A DNA stretch of 64,000 bases, taken from Corynebacterium gallinarum. Lineage in GTDB: Bacteria; Actinomycetota; Actinomycetes; Mycobacteriales; Mycobacteriaceae. Shown piece after piece: positions 52,544-61,161 of this stretch; the stretch's first letter is position 1; every line of letters begins with the position of its first letter. The DNA is taken from assembly GCF_014837045.1 (NCBI RefSeq), contig NZ_JACSPR010000006.1:1-64000 (forward strand), read 5' to 3'. The notes below the pieces were generated by a model, which searched no databases, was not told the DNA's origin, and was given only the letters and a program-made list of their open reading frames with translations. A program made the position numbers and the translations under genes.

Positions 52544-53551
52544 CTACAGGTCCCCGGAATCCTTTTCCAGCATCCCCGCCACCACACGGGCCATTCGATA
52601 GGCCTGAGCAGCAGAAACCAACTCGCCTCCAGCCCCAAAACCCATGCGCGGATGCACATCCACCCGGTCCACCAGATGGGCGCGGTCCACCCCGAGGTGA
52701 TCGAAGAACCTGGCCGCCTCAACGGCGCGCACGCGGGGCAATTCCTGCAGTTCATCCACCCGGTCCTCCGGACCCGTGATGCCCAGGCCGATGCGCACGC
52801 CTCCGGTGATCGTCTCCCCGAAACCGTCGAGCTGCTCATTACCCGTCACGCGGTCCAGGGTCACCTGAACCGTTTCGGCGCCCGCTCCCCTGGCTACCTC
52901 CCACAGGGGTGTCTGTCCGGTGAGGTTGAGGTAGGTGTGTTCGATCCCCTCACCGCGCACGGCGTCGAACACACCACTCAGGCGTTCGGTGATATCAGCG
53001 GCGTTGACCGCCCGGATCGTGTCGAAAGTGGAGGTACCCTCCAGCCTGCCGGCAGCGATGGCCGCCAGATCCGGCTCATCGATCTGGACGGACACCTGCG
53101 CGCGGAACCGCCGTGATACATCCGCGGCATGCTCCTGAATACCCAGGATGAGTGCCCCGGTGAGATCACGCATGGCACCGCGGTCGGTGAGCACACGGTG
53201 CCCGTTGGGCAGTTCGATGCGTGCGCCGAGGGTCCAGGGGCCGACCACCTGGATCTTGATGTGGTCCTGGGAGGTGCCCCAGACCTCTTCACAGGTGTCC
53301 AGATCCATGCTGAGATAGTCGCGCGTCCGGTGTGTCAGTCGGCTCGGGCGGGCGCTGAGGACCCAGGAACGGGCACCACGTGCGACGGTGAGGGCGTCGA
53401 TAAGCCCCACGCTCCGACCGATCGCGTCGGCACCCAGGCCGCGGGAGGGCAGCTGCGGCAGGTGCAGCAGGTCACCGGTTTCGCCCTGGATGATGTCGGC
53501 GGCCTCCGTAATCGAGGTGCCGGGGAGTTCCCCCAGACCGTAGGCGGCCAT
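52544..53551 (-). CDS. MetE C-terminal-like protein
   Basis: A 335-residue TIM-barrel-type protein resembling the C-terminal half of cobalamin-independent methionine synthase. LPQLPSRGLGADAIGRSVGL and VQIDEPDLAAIAAGRL are recognisable; the catalytic zinc Cys/His pattern of MetE (HxC...C) is not evident. Homologues lie next to mnmA or ligA in other actinobacteria (Rv3015c in M. tuberculosis, from memory). It starts 1 nt after the mnmA stop, so it is translated together with it. Real reaction unknown. Confidence 0.75.
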   Translation of the reverse strand: MAAYGLGELPGTSITEAADIIQGETGDLLHLPQLPSRGLGADAIGRSVGLIDALTVARGARSWVLSARPSRLTHRTRDYLSMDLDTCEEVWGTSQDHIKIQVVGPWTLGARIELPNGHRVLTDRGAMRDLTGALILGIQEHAADVSRRFRAQVSVQIDEPDLAAIAAGRLEGTSTFDTIRAVNAADITERLSGVFDAVRGEGIEHTYLNLTGQTPLWEVARGAGAETVQVTLDRVTGNEQLDGFGETITGGVRIGLGITGPEDRVDELQELPRVRAVEAARFFDHLGVDRAHLVDRVDVHPRMGFGAGGELVSAAQAYRMARVVAGMLEKDSGDL

Positions 53552-53552
53552 G

Positions 53553-54650
53553 TTATGCCTCCGTGCCGCAGATCGTGCCGGACCCTAGGACAATGTCCCC
53601 GTCCGGGTCGGGCAGGTAGAGCACCGCGGCCTGGCCACGGGCCACGCCAGAGAGGGGCTCGGCGAGGTCGAGGCGCATGGTGTCGGCGGTGCGGTCGATG
53701 CGCGCGTGACACTTGACGACGCCTCCGTGGGCACGCACCTGGACCTCGCAGTCGAGCTCGCCGTCCATGGCGGGGTGGAGGAATTTCAGGCGGTCGGCGT
53801 GGATGACCCCGACCTCCAGATCCTCCCGAGAACCGACAGTGACGGTGCCGGTGGCGGCATCGATATCCGTGACGTAGCGGGGGCGGCCATCAGTGGCGGG
53901 TTCCTTGATGTCAAGTCCCTTGCGCTGACCGATGGTGAATTCATGCACGCCGGCATGCTCACGCAGGGTGGTGCCCTCCCGGTCGACGATCATGCCCGGG
54001 CGCAGACCGATGTGCCTGCCCAGGAACGCCTGGGTGTTGCCGTCGGGGATGAAGCAGATGTCATAGGAATCCGGCTTCTTGGCCACGGAGAACCCGGAGG
54101 CGGCGGCCTCCTCGCGGATCTCGGGCTTGACGGTGTCACCGACTGGGAACATGCAGTGGGCGATCTCATGCGCGCCGAGGACACCCAGAACATAGGACTG
54201 GTCCTTGTTCATGTCCACGCCACGGCGCAGGTAGCCGTCGCCGCCATCGGCGGGCTGGGTCAGGCGGGCGTAGTGGCCGGTGACCACAGCGTCGAAACCC
54301 AGCGCGATACCACGCTCAAGCAAGGCTGCGAACTTGATCTTCTCGTTGCAGCGCAGGCAGGGGTTGGGGGTTTCGCCGATGGCATAGGAGTCGATGAAGT
54401 CATCGATGACATCCTCCTTGAACCTGTCGGAGAAGTCCCACACGTAGAACGGGATACCGAGCTTGTCGCAGACACGGCGGGCATCGGCGGAGTCCTCCAG
54501 GGAGCAGCAACCACGGGAGGATTCACGCACGCTCTGCGGATCCCGGGACAGGGCGAGGTGCACCCCGACCACCTCATGGCCTGCTGCCACCGCGCGTGAT
54601 GCCGCCACCGCGGAATCAACGCCTCCACTCATTGCTGCGAGAACCCGCAT
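53553..54650 (-). CDS. mnmA: tRNA 2-thiouridylase
   Basis: A 365-residue enzyme that makes 2-thiouridine at the wobble base of Glu, Gln and Lys tRNAs. The PP-loop is [13 protein letters not shown], the catalytic cysteines lie in [12 protein letters not shown] and in [10 protein letters not shown], and the C-terminal beta-barrel domain is complete. The start at 54650 has GGGGAG just upstream. Sulfur presumably comes from the cysteine desulfurase encoded at 57969-59093. Divergent from the ATPase cassette. Confidence 0.96.
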   Translation of the reverse strand: MRVLAAMSGGVDSAVAASRAVAAGHEVVGVHLALSRDPQSVRESSRGCCSLEDSADARRVCDKLGIPFYVWDFSDRFKEDVIDDFIDSYAIGETPNPCLRCNEKIKFAALLERGIALGFDAVVTGHYARLTQPADGGDGYLRRGVDMNKDQSYVLGVLGAHEIAHCMFPVGDTVKPEIREEAAASGFSVAKKPDSYDICFIPDGNTQAFLGRHIGLRPGMIVDREGTTLREHAGVHEFTIGQRKGLDIKEPATDGRPRYVTDIDAATGTVTVGSREDLEVGVIHADRLKFLHPAMDGELDCEVQVRAHGGVVKCHARIDRTADTMRLDLAEPLSGVARGQAAVLYLPDPDGDIVLGSGTICGTEA

Positions 54651-54771
54651 GATCTCCCCTCGTGTTGTCATCCCGGCCATCAAAGGCCATGTCACCGTTG
54701 TTCAACCTCGTAGCGTATCTTTGTGTTCCCCGAAAGCCACAATTACCGGCTAGGCGCGCGCAGTTCTACCG

Positions 54772-54837
54772 GATCTAAACCGCCCAGCCACTTCTTAAAG
54801 ATCTAAAAAGACGCTACACTTCTTATAGATCTAAAAA
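54772..54837 (+). repeat. Three 28-bp-spaced direct repeats (GATCTAAA core)
   Basis: The core GATCTAAA starts at 54772, 54800 and 54828, exactly 28 bp apart. Copies 2 and 3 are nearly identical over 21 bp (54789-54809 and 54817-54837, one mismatch); copy 1 shares the core and an upstream TTCT at the same distance. The third copy overlaps TATAGAT, a possible -10 box, 20-30 bp before the ATPase start. This looks like an operator array. Confidence 0.75.
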
Positions 54838-54856
54838 CCATCTCCGGAGGATCACC

Positions 54857-56002
54857 ATGCACCCCACCAGAGCCAACCCCTTCCGCCCCACCTTCGGCGT
54901 CTCCCCCACGATCCTGGCAGGCCGTGATTCCCTGCTCGAATCCTTCACCCTGGGCCTGGCCGAGGGACCCGGCAGTCCCTTCCGGGCCCTGCTCATCTCC
55001 GGTGCACGTGGCATGGGAAAAACCGTCATGCTCAATGAATTCGAGGACGCCGCCGCCGCACAGGGGTGGGTAAAGCTGCGTGTCTATCCTGACTCCTCCA
55101 TGCTGGACACGCTGACCAACACCACCCTGCCCGAAGCCATCCGGGAGCAGACAGGGCCCGGTGACAAGCGGATGCTCACCGGTGTCTCCATCTCGGGTAT
55201 CGGACAGATCACCACCGCCGCCGATCCCGATCATTCCCATCCCACCCCGACTCTGATCTCCCGGCTCCGGGAACTGGCCACCATCCTCCGTCAGCGCGCA
55301 TCGGGCATCCTCATCACCCTCGATGAACTCCAGAGCGCGGATATCAACCACCTCCACGAACTGGCCACCGCCGTGCAGGATCTGCTGCGCGATGACTTCG
55401 ATATCGCCATGGTGGCTGCCGGCCTTCCAGAAGGCGTTGAGAGGCTGCTGCAACACGAGGGCACCACCTTCCTCCGGCGTGCTGAGCGCATCCACCTGGG
55501 CGAGGTTGATCACGCCGATTCGGTGGCGATGTTCCTCGAGACCACCACCGCCGGTGGTCGCAACATCGATCAGGACGCCGCCGAGCTGGCTGCCCACATC
55601 AGCGTCGGTTATCCCTACTCCATGCAGCTGACCGGTTCCCTGGCGTGGGCCCGCGCGACCCTGGATAAGACAGACCACATCACTACCAGGCAGGTGGAGT
55701 CCGTGCGCGATGAGGTCATCCGCCGCATGGGCATGCAGGTGCATGAACCATCGCTGCATTCTGTTCCCGACGGTGAGTTGACTATCCTCTATGCCATTGC
55801 CGAATTATCCGACAACGGTGAGATGGTGGCCACCGGCGACATCGCCGCACTGATGAAAGTCAAGCCCAACGCCCTGTCTGTGCAGCGTCGACAGCTGCTG
55901 CGCCGCGGTCTATTGGCCGTCCCGAAGTACGGCTATCTCAACTTCGTGCTGCCCTATATGCGCGAACATCTGCTGGCCAACCCACAGCACCGCCCGCTCT
56001 AG
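54857..56002 (+). CDS. P-loop ATPase with C-terminal winged helix (AAA_16/STAND-like)
   Basis: A 381-residue protein. Walker A is GARGMGKT (49-56), Walker B ILITLDEL (151-158). The mid region GEVDHADSVAMFLETT and VGYPYSMQLTGSLAWARA matches the STAND/AAA_16 lid. The C-terminal 70 residues (AIAELSDNGEMVATGDIAALMKVKPNALSVQRRQLLRRGLL) form a winged helix, likely DNA-binding. GGAGGATCACC precedes ATG. It may bind the repeats in its own promoter. It resembles ATPases described beside phage or toxin genes, but no target is known. Confidence 0.8.
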   Translation: MHPTRANPFRPTFGVSPTILAGRDSLLESFTLGLAEGPGSPFRALLISGARGMGKTVMLNEFEDAAAAQGWVKLRVYPDSSMLDTLTNTTLPEAIREQTGPGDKRMLTGVSISGIGQITTAADPDHSHPTPTLISRLRELATILRQRASGILITLDELQSADINHLHELATAVQDLLRDDFDIAMVAAGLPEGVERLLQHEGTTFLRRAERIHLGEVDHADSVAMFLETTTAGGRNIDQDAAELAAHISVGYPYSMQLTGSLAWARATLDKTDHITTRQVESVRDEVIRRMGMQVHEPSLHSVPDGELTILYAIAELSDNGEMVATGDIAALMKVKPNALSVQRRQLLRRGLLAVPKYGYLNFVLPYMREHLLANPQHRPL

Positions 56003-56036
56003 CACCCACCCGGACAGAAAGAACACACCCCACACC

Positions 56037-56918
56037 GTGGCCCGTAAACGCAACACCTCCCCCGACATCACCAATGCCAACCCCGTCGCCGGCAGCTATG
56101 CGGGCGAGTACTCCCTCATCGAGCTCCAACCAGATTTTTACACCACCGACGGTTGGCTCATCAGTGTCAACGGTGTCCCCAGCTCCCATATCGTCCTCGG
56201 AGAACCCCGGGCCCTGGTGTTTGAGTACATGCGCTGGATCGCCACCGGTACCCAGGCCTTCGCCGATCAATTCCTGGACACCGACAAGCTCCGCATCACC
56301 CACCTCGGTGGCGGGGCGTGCACCATGGCACGCTACTTCGCGGACGTCTACCCGCAGTCACGCAACACCGTCGTCGAACTCGACGGGGAACTCGCCCGCC
56401 TGGCCCGGGAATGGTTCGACATCCCCCGTGCACCCCGGGTGAAGATCCGTGTCGATGACGCCCGCGTAGTCGCCGAAGCCTTCACCCCGGCCAGTCGTGA
56501 CATCATCATCCGCGATGCCTTCGCCGGCGCCGTCACCCCGGACAACCTGACCACCGTGGAATTCTTCGAACACTGCCACCGCGGCCTCGCGCCGGGCGGG
56601 CTGTATGTCTCCAACTGCGGCGACCACTCCGATCTGCGCGGTGCCAAGAGCGAGCTCGCCGGGATGATGGAGGTCTTCGACCACGTCGCGGTCATCGCCG
56701 ATCCCCCGATGCTCAAGGGACGCCGCTACGGCAACATCATCCTCTTCGGTTCCGACCGGGAGCTTTTCGACGCCCACTCGCCCCAGGCAGCAGCCATCAC
56801 CCGGGAGTTACTCGGCGGCGGTGTGCCGGCCCACTATAAGGACGAAGCCTGGGTGCGCCGCTTCGCCAGCGGCGCACACCCCAGGCGCGATGAGGTGGCA
56901 GACACTACGGTTGAGTGA
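56037..56918 (+). CDS. Spermidine synthase-like methyltransferase-fold protein
   Basis: A 293-residue protein. THLGGGACTMARYFADVYP (motif I), VVELDGELARLAREWFDIP (acidic loop) and IIIRDAFAGAVTP (DAF near motif IV) match the spermine/spermidine-synthase fold that is common in actinobacteria and often lacks true aminopropyl-transfer function. GTG start is 34 bp after the ATPase stop, on the same strand. The small secreted protein overlaps its stop by TGATG. Substrate unknown. Confidence 0.78.
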   Translation: MARKRNTSPDITNANPVAGSYAGEYSLIELQPDFYTTDGWLISVNGVPSSHIVLGEPRALVFEYMRWIATGTQAFADQFLDTDKLRITHLGGGACTMARYFADVYPQSRNTVVELDGELARLAREWFDIPRAPRVKIRVDDARVVAEAFTPASRDIIIRDAFAGAVTPDNLTTVEFFEHCHRGLAPGGLYVSNCGDHSDLRGAKSELAGMMEVFDHVAVIADPPMLKGRRYGNIILFGSDRELFDAHSPQAAAITRELLGGGVPAHYKDEAWVRRFASGAHPRRDEVADTTVE

Positions 56919-57199
56919 TGCGTATTCTCACTAAAGCACTGCTCAGTACGGTGGTGGCGGGCACCGTCCTTATGTTTCCAGCTCAGGCGAATCAGCCCGC
57001 TCCAATGACCTCTACCGGCTCCAGCTATGCGCAGGAGCTCAAGTTTCTCCAGGACATCACCGGTTTCAGGGAATCAATCCTGGGTACCTATGAGGTGGTG
57101 GATTGCACCACCTATCCCCTGCCGCAACAGATTGCCTGCCATGCCTTCGATGCTGTGGGTCCGGTTATTTCCTATGTGTTCTTCGGTACCAGCAGCTAG
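56918..57199 (+). CDS. Small secreted protein
   Basis: A 93-residue protein. The first 25 residues are a signal peptide (MRILTKALLSTVVAGTVLMFPAQA). The mature part has two cysteines (VVDCTTYP and IACHAFD), probably a disulfide, and a hydrophobic C-terminal VGPVISYVFF. Its ATG overlaps the upstream stop (TGATG), so it is coupled to the synthase-like gene. No family recognised. The 150 bp after it (57200-57350) look non-coding. Confidence 0.7.
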   Translation: MRILTKALLSTVVAGTVLMFPAQANQPAPMTSTGSSYAQELKFLQDITGFRESILGTYEVVDCTTYPLPQQIACHAFDAVGPVISYVFFGTSS

Positions 57200-57350
57200 G
57201 CATTAACTAGGCTTCCCTAACACGAAAGCTTCCGGGGAAAGAATATCCAGCCTGATTTACGTAGTGCAGCAGTATCCAGTTACCGCATAATGCTTCCTCT
57301 ATTTCTCTTTTTCGTTGCGCAATATGATTCCCTAACGCACCACCACAACG

Positions 57351-57812
57351 CTACAGAGAGTATTCATAATCGGGATTACCTCCATCCACATGCTTCTTAG
57401 TAAACGGGTGCAATGCGAAAGGACTCTGCCAGGGGATGGGAAGCTTCCATATGTCCAAACTGTCACTTTGGTGGTGTCGGCGTACAGCCGCCTCAGCACC
57501 ATCGAGGTCGAAAGCTGCGACTATGCCAACTGGGTTAGAAAACTCAAGAGCATCAGGGGCAGCTTGCTCATATCCACCTTGAAAAACTATAAATACGGTG
57601 GAAGGGAGGTGTGCTGGGTCTGTTGCATCAGAGATTGCGATTTCCTCCCACCAGAGCTCATAACCAATCTCTCTCGCCTGTTGTTCCAATCCTTTTACCT
57701 CAGCTTCTGTCCCAAAAAGCGCACAAATTACATCACGACGAGATGCCTCATATGGAACTACTCCAATGTAGGGAATGCGTCGACGATAGACAGCATAAAC
57801 TTTTTCAGACAT
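57351..57812 (-). CDS. A+T-rich orphan protein of unknown function
   Basis: A 153-residue acidic-to-neutral protein starting MSEKVYAVYRRRIPYIG, with GAGG about 9 nt upstream. It is distinctly A+T-rich against its neighbours, so probably recently acquired. It has aromatic-rich strands (YELWWEEIAIS) and a C-terminal region with PFALHPFTKKHVDGG. No known domain. It is not coupled to any neighbour. Small soluble antitoxin- or immunity-like proteins can look like this, but nothing supports that directly. Confidence 0.6.
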   Translation of the reverse strand: MSEKVYAVYRRRIPYIGVVPYEASRRDVICALFGTEAEVKGLEQQAREIGYELWWEEIAISDATDPAHLPSTVFIVFQGGYEQAAPDALEFSNPVGIVAAFDLDGAEAAVRRHHQSDSLDIWKLPIPWQSPFALHPFTKKHVDGGNPDYEYSL

Positions 57813-57968
57813 GAGCTTTTCCTCTAACTGAACAGAACGTTCTCAATCACTTCTACTACTTAGCAGAAGTTGTACTGCCGGTTTTATTGCCCATGGTGTC
57901 ACATCCGGGAGCTGTGGCTTCGTGTCAGTGACTACCTCTTGACAAAAACATAGGGACACCCCCACGTA

Positions 57969-59093
57969 TTAAAACGCCAGTCCTGCGGTTCTGGCACGGG
58001 CAACCACATCAGCGATCACAGCGAGTACCGCATCCACGTCTGATTCAGTGGTGGTGCGTCCCAAGGTGAATCGGATGGCTCCACGGGCATCGGACTCAGT
58101 GATACCCATCGCCAGCAGCACATGGCTGGCGCGGTTGACGCCGTTGGAACAGGCGGATCCTGTGGAGGCCTCGATGCGCATGGAGTCAAAGAGCATGATC
58201 AGGCTGTCCCCCTCCGCGCCGGGGAAGGACAGGTGCAGGTGTCCCGGCAACGCGGGCTCAGTGGTGTGGACCAGGACGTTGTCGATCAGGGACAGGATGC
58301 CGTCGTAAAGCCTGTCGCGGAGGGCGCTGAGGCGGGCGAGCTCGGTGTCGACCTCGGCCACCGCCTCACGCAGCGCCGCTGCCGTGGCGGCCGCACCGGC
58401 GACGTCGAGGGTACCGGGGCGGATGCCGCGTTCCTGTCCACCGCCATGTAACACGGCAGACGGTGCCGGGGAGCGACGGGCCAGGAGCAGACCCACGCCC
58501 CGGGGTCCGCCGAACTTGTGCGCGGATGCCGCCAGCGTGGTCGCGCCCAGGGCATGGAAGTCCACCGGCAGATGACCCACCACCTGCACGGCGTCGATGT
58601 GTGTGGGTGTCTCCCCCGCCGCGGCGATGAACTGTTCCACCGGCTGGATTGCACCGGTTTCATTATTCGCCCACATCATCGTCGCCACCGCGGCGGGTTG
58701 GGCCAACGCCTCGAAGGATGAGACACGACCATCACCACCCACCGGCAGCAGCTCCACCTGCGCCCCCTCAATCCCGAGAGCCTTGACCGTTTCCAGGATG
58801 CCGGGATGCTCGATCGGGGTGGACACGATCCGGTTCATCGGCGATGCCCGGTACAGGCCCTGAATGGCGAGGTTGTCGGCCTCGGTGCCGGAGGCGGTGA
58901 AGATGACCTCGATGGGCTCACAGCCCAGCAGCGCGGCGATCTCCTCGCGGGCCGTATCCACCACGCTGCGCGCCCTGCGTCCCGAGCCGTACTGACCACC
59001 CGGGTTGAGTGCCTGGGCATGCTCCATCCAGGTGTCGGCGGCGATGGCCCGCATCGGGGTGGTGGCGGCATGGTCGAGGTAGAAAGTATCCAC
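57969..59093 (-). CDS. Cysteine desulfurase (IscS/NifS family)
   Basis: A 374-residue PLP enzyme releasing sulfur from cysteine. The PLP lysine is in AASAHKFGGPRGVGLL, and the persulfide cysteine loop is STGSACSNGVN; the N-terminus YLDHAATTPMR is typical. In the actinobacterial layout it sits near mnmA and etf genes, so tRNA thiolation or NAD/Fe-S supply is its likely purpose. GTG start with AAGGACC just upstream. Confidence 0.92.
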   Translation of the reverse strand: MDTFYLDHAATTPMRAIAADTWMEHAQALNPGGQYGSGRRARSVVDTAREEIAALLGCEPIEVIFTASGTEADNLAIQGLYRASPMNRIVSTPIEHPGILETVKALGIEGAQVELLPVGGDGRVSSFEALAQPAAVATMMWANNETGAIQPVEQFIAAAGETPTHIDAVQVVGHLPVDFHALGATTLAASAHKFGGPRGVGLLLARRSPAPSAVLHGGGQERGIRPGTLDVAGAAATAAALREAVAEVDTELARLSALRDRLYDGILSLIDNVLVHTTEPALPGHLHLSFPGAEGDSLIMLFDSMRIEASTGSACSNGVNRASHVLLAMGITESDARGAIRFTLGRTTTESDVDAVLAVIADVVARARTAGLAF

Positions 59094-59150
59094 GGTCCTT
59101 CTTCGGTTCTTGCTTCAGTTTTTGCTTCGGCTTGTGATGGGAGATGGATC

Positions 59151-59190
59151 AACAAGGGCCCGACAGTGACAACACCGTCGGGCCCATGTT
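59151..59190 (-). terminator. Terminator after etfA
   Basis: A 9-bp GC-rich stem GGGCCCGAC/GTCGGGCCC (59156-59164 and 59177-59185); the minus strand then reads TTGTT. It lies about 20 bp past the etfA stop. Confidence 0.7.
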
Positions 59191-59206
59191 TATTCGGTAC
59201 GTGATC

Positions 59207-60160
59207 CTACTTGCGCTTGTTGATCTCCTCAAGCAGCGCAGGAGCAACATCGAAGAGGTCTCCCACCACACCGAGATCGGCGATGTCGAAGATGGGGGCG
59301 TCCTCGTCGTTGTTGACCACGATGACTTTCTTGGCGGTCTGCATACCGGAAGTGTGCTGGATCGCGCCGGAGATACCGAAGCCGATGTAGACATCCGGGG
59401 AGACGGTCACACCGGTCTGGCCGATCTGGTACTCGCCCGGGTAGTAGCCGAGGTCGACGGCGTCGCGGGTGGCACCCACGGCGGCACCGAGGGCGTCGGC
59501 AAGCGGCTCCAGAACGGTCTTGAAGTTCTCGGCGGAACCCACACCACGACCACCGGCGATGACCACCTTGGCCTGGGGCAGCTCGGGGCGGTCGCCACGC
59601 TCGGCCGCGGTGGCGGACACCACGGTGACGTCCTTGGCGGTGGCGGCGGGCAGCTCCAGGGTCTGGAGGGTGCCGGCAGCAGCGACCGGCTCACCGGCGA
59701 CGGCACCGGCACGCAGGGTGTAGATCGGGGACGCGCCACCCACGGCCGCGGACACCTGGATGGTGTCACCGAAGATGGACTGGTCGGCGGTGCGGTCGGC
59801 GTTGATACCGACAACATCGCACAGCACACCGGAGGCCAGGCGGGCCGCGAGGCGACCCGCGATCTCGTTGCCACCGAGGTTGGCGGACAGCACGATCGGG
59901 CCCGGGTTGTGGGCTGCCACGATGTGGAGGGCATCCACCTCGGGCAGGACCAGGCGCTCGGACACGGACGGGGACTCAGCCACCACGACCACGGCAGCAC
60001 CCAGGGCACCGAGCTCGGCGGCCAGGCCCTGGCCGGTGCCGGGTCCACCGACCACCACGGCGGTGACCTCACCGAGCACGCGGGCTGCGGTGATCAGTTC
60101 AGCGGTGACGTGATCCAGCTGACCGTTGTTCTGCTCTACCAATACATAAGCAGTAGACAT
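59207..60160 (-). CDS. etfA: Electron transfer flavoprotein alpha subunit
   Basis: A 317-residue ETF alpha. The N-terminal part covers HVTAELITAARVLG; the C-terminal FAD domain is VVIAGGRGVGSAENFKTVLEPLADALGAAVGATRDAVDLGYYPGEYQIGQTGVTVSPDVYIGFGISGAIQH, the diagnostic block. Pairs with EtfB to carry electrons from acyl-CoA or other dehydrogenases to the quinone pool. 47 bp after etfB. Confidence 0.95.
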   Translation of the reverse strand: MSTAYVLVEQNNGQLDHVTAELITAARVLGEVTAVVVGGPGTGQGLAAELGALGAAVVVVAESPSVSERLVLPEVDALHIVAAHNPGPIVLSANLGGNEIAGRLAARLASGVLCDVVGINADRTADQSIFGDTIQVSAAVGGASPIYTLRAGAVAGEPVAAAGTLQTLELPAATAKDVTVVSATAAERGDRPELPQAKVVIAGGRGVGSAENFKTVLEPLADALGAAVGATRDAVDLGYYPGEYQIGQTGVTVSPDVYIGFGISGAIQHTSGMQTAKKVIVVNNDEDAPIFDIADLGVVGDLFDVAPALLEEINKRK

Positions 60161-60207
60161 GAAACGTTTCTCCTACAGGATTTGACGGGTTGTTGATCGG
60201 GTTGGAA

Positions 60208-60990
60208 CTAGATCACGTTGTCGGCGGCCAGGTGCTCGGCGATCCGTGCCGCGGCATCCCCGGAGCTGATGACTTCACCGCGGGTACGTGCCGGGCGCTC
60301 GGAGGCGGCAGTCACGGCAGTTGCCGCGTGGGCCAGGCCGACCTGCTCCGGGGTGACACCGATCTGCGCCAGGTTGAGGCGCGCGATGGTGGCCTTCTTG
60401 GCGGCCATGATGCCCTTGAAGTTCGGGAAACGGGGCTTGTCGGCCTTGTCGGTGATGGAGACAACCGCGGGCAGTGCGGCCTTGAGCTCGAAGCTGCCCC
60501 GGTGATCCACACGGGTGCCGGTCACGTCAGCACCTTCAATGGCCACCCTGGACAGTCCGGTCAGTGCAGGCACCTGGCGGTACTCGGCCAGCACACCCGG
60601 CAGCGCACCCATGGAACCATCGGAGGAGGCAGAACCCGCAACGATGAGGGAGACATCCGGGATGGTGTTGATCGCGTTGTTCAACGCCCAGGCGGTGCCC
60701 AGCAGATCGGAACCCGCCAGTGCCTCATCGGTGAGCAGGATGGCCTCATCCGCACCCATGGACAGGGCCTTGCGCAGTGCCTCATCAGCGGATTCAGGGC
60801 CGGCGGACAGTGCCACCACCTTGTGCCCCGGGTTGGCCTCCCGGAGCCGCAGAGCCTGTTCGAGTGCGAACTCGTTGATCTCATCCAGGACCTCGTCAAC
60901 GCCCTCACGATCGAGGGTGAAGTCGGCCTCCAGGGTCCGCTTTGACCACGTGTCTGGAACGTTTTTCACCAGCACCACGATTGTGGACAT
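60208..60990 (-). CDS. etfB: Electron transfer flavoprotein beta subunit
   Basis: A 260-residue ETF beta: IVVLVKNVPDTWSKRTLE start, INEFALEQALRLRE, and the ADEAILLTDEALAGSD and VIAGSASSDGSMGALPGVLAEYR core. The start at 60990 has AAAGGTGAG 5 nt upstream; a GTG two codons earlier lies inside the ribosome-site spacing. First gene of the etfBA operon. Confidence 0.95.
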   Translation of the reverse strand: MSTIVVLVKNVPDTWSKRTLEADFTLDREGVDEVLDEINEFALEQALRLREANPGHKVVALSAGPESADEALRKALSMGADEAILLTDEALAGSDLLGTAWALNNAINTIPDVSLIVAGSASSDGSMGALPGVLAEYRQVPALTGLSRVAIEGADVTGTRVDHRGSFELKAALPAVVSITDKADKPRFPNFKGIMAAKKATIARLNLAQIGVTPEQVGLAHAATAVTAASERPARTRGEVISSGDAAARIAEHLAADNVI

Positions 60991-61161
60991 CCACACTCAC
61001 CTTTCAACAGTTGCTCTCAGGAAGAATTCAAACTCTCCGGCCATGGTACGCGGACGGTTCCGGTCACCCCGCAGGACAATCCATCACCCCTGCCCGCCCT
61101 AGACAGAACAGTCTATTCAATCCAGACTATCTAAAGTCCTGCGCGTTGCACAATGTGAGAT

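Noticed and set aside
57390..57827. 145-codon frame on the plus strand opposite the A+T-rich orphan
   Set aside because: The minus-strand frame has a ribosome site and more natural protein composition; this one has neither.
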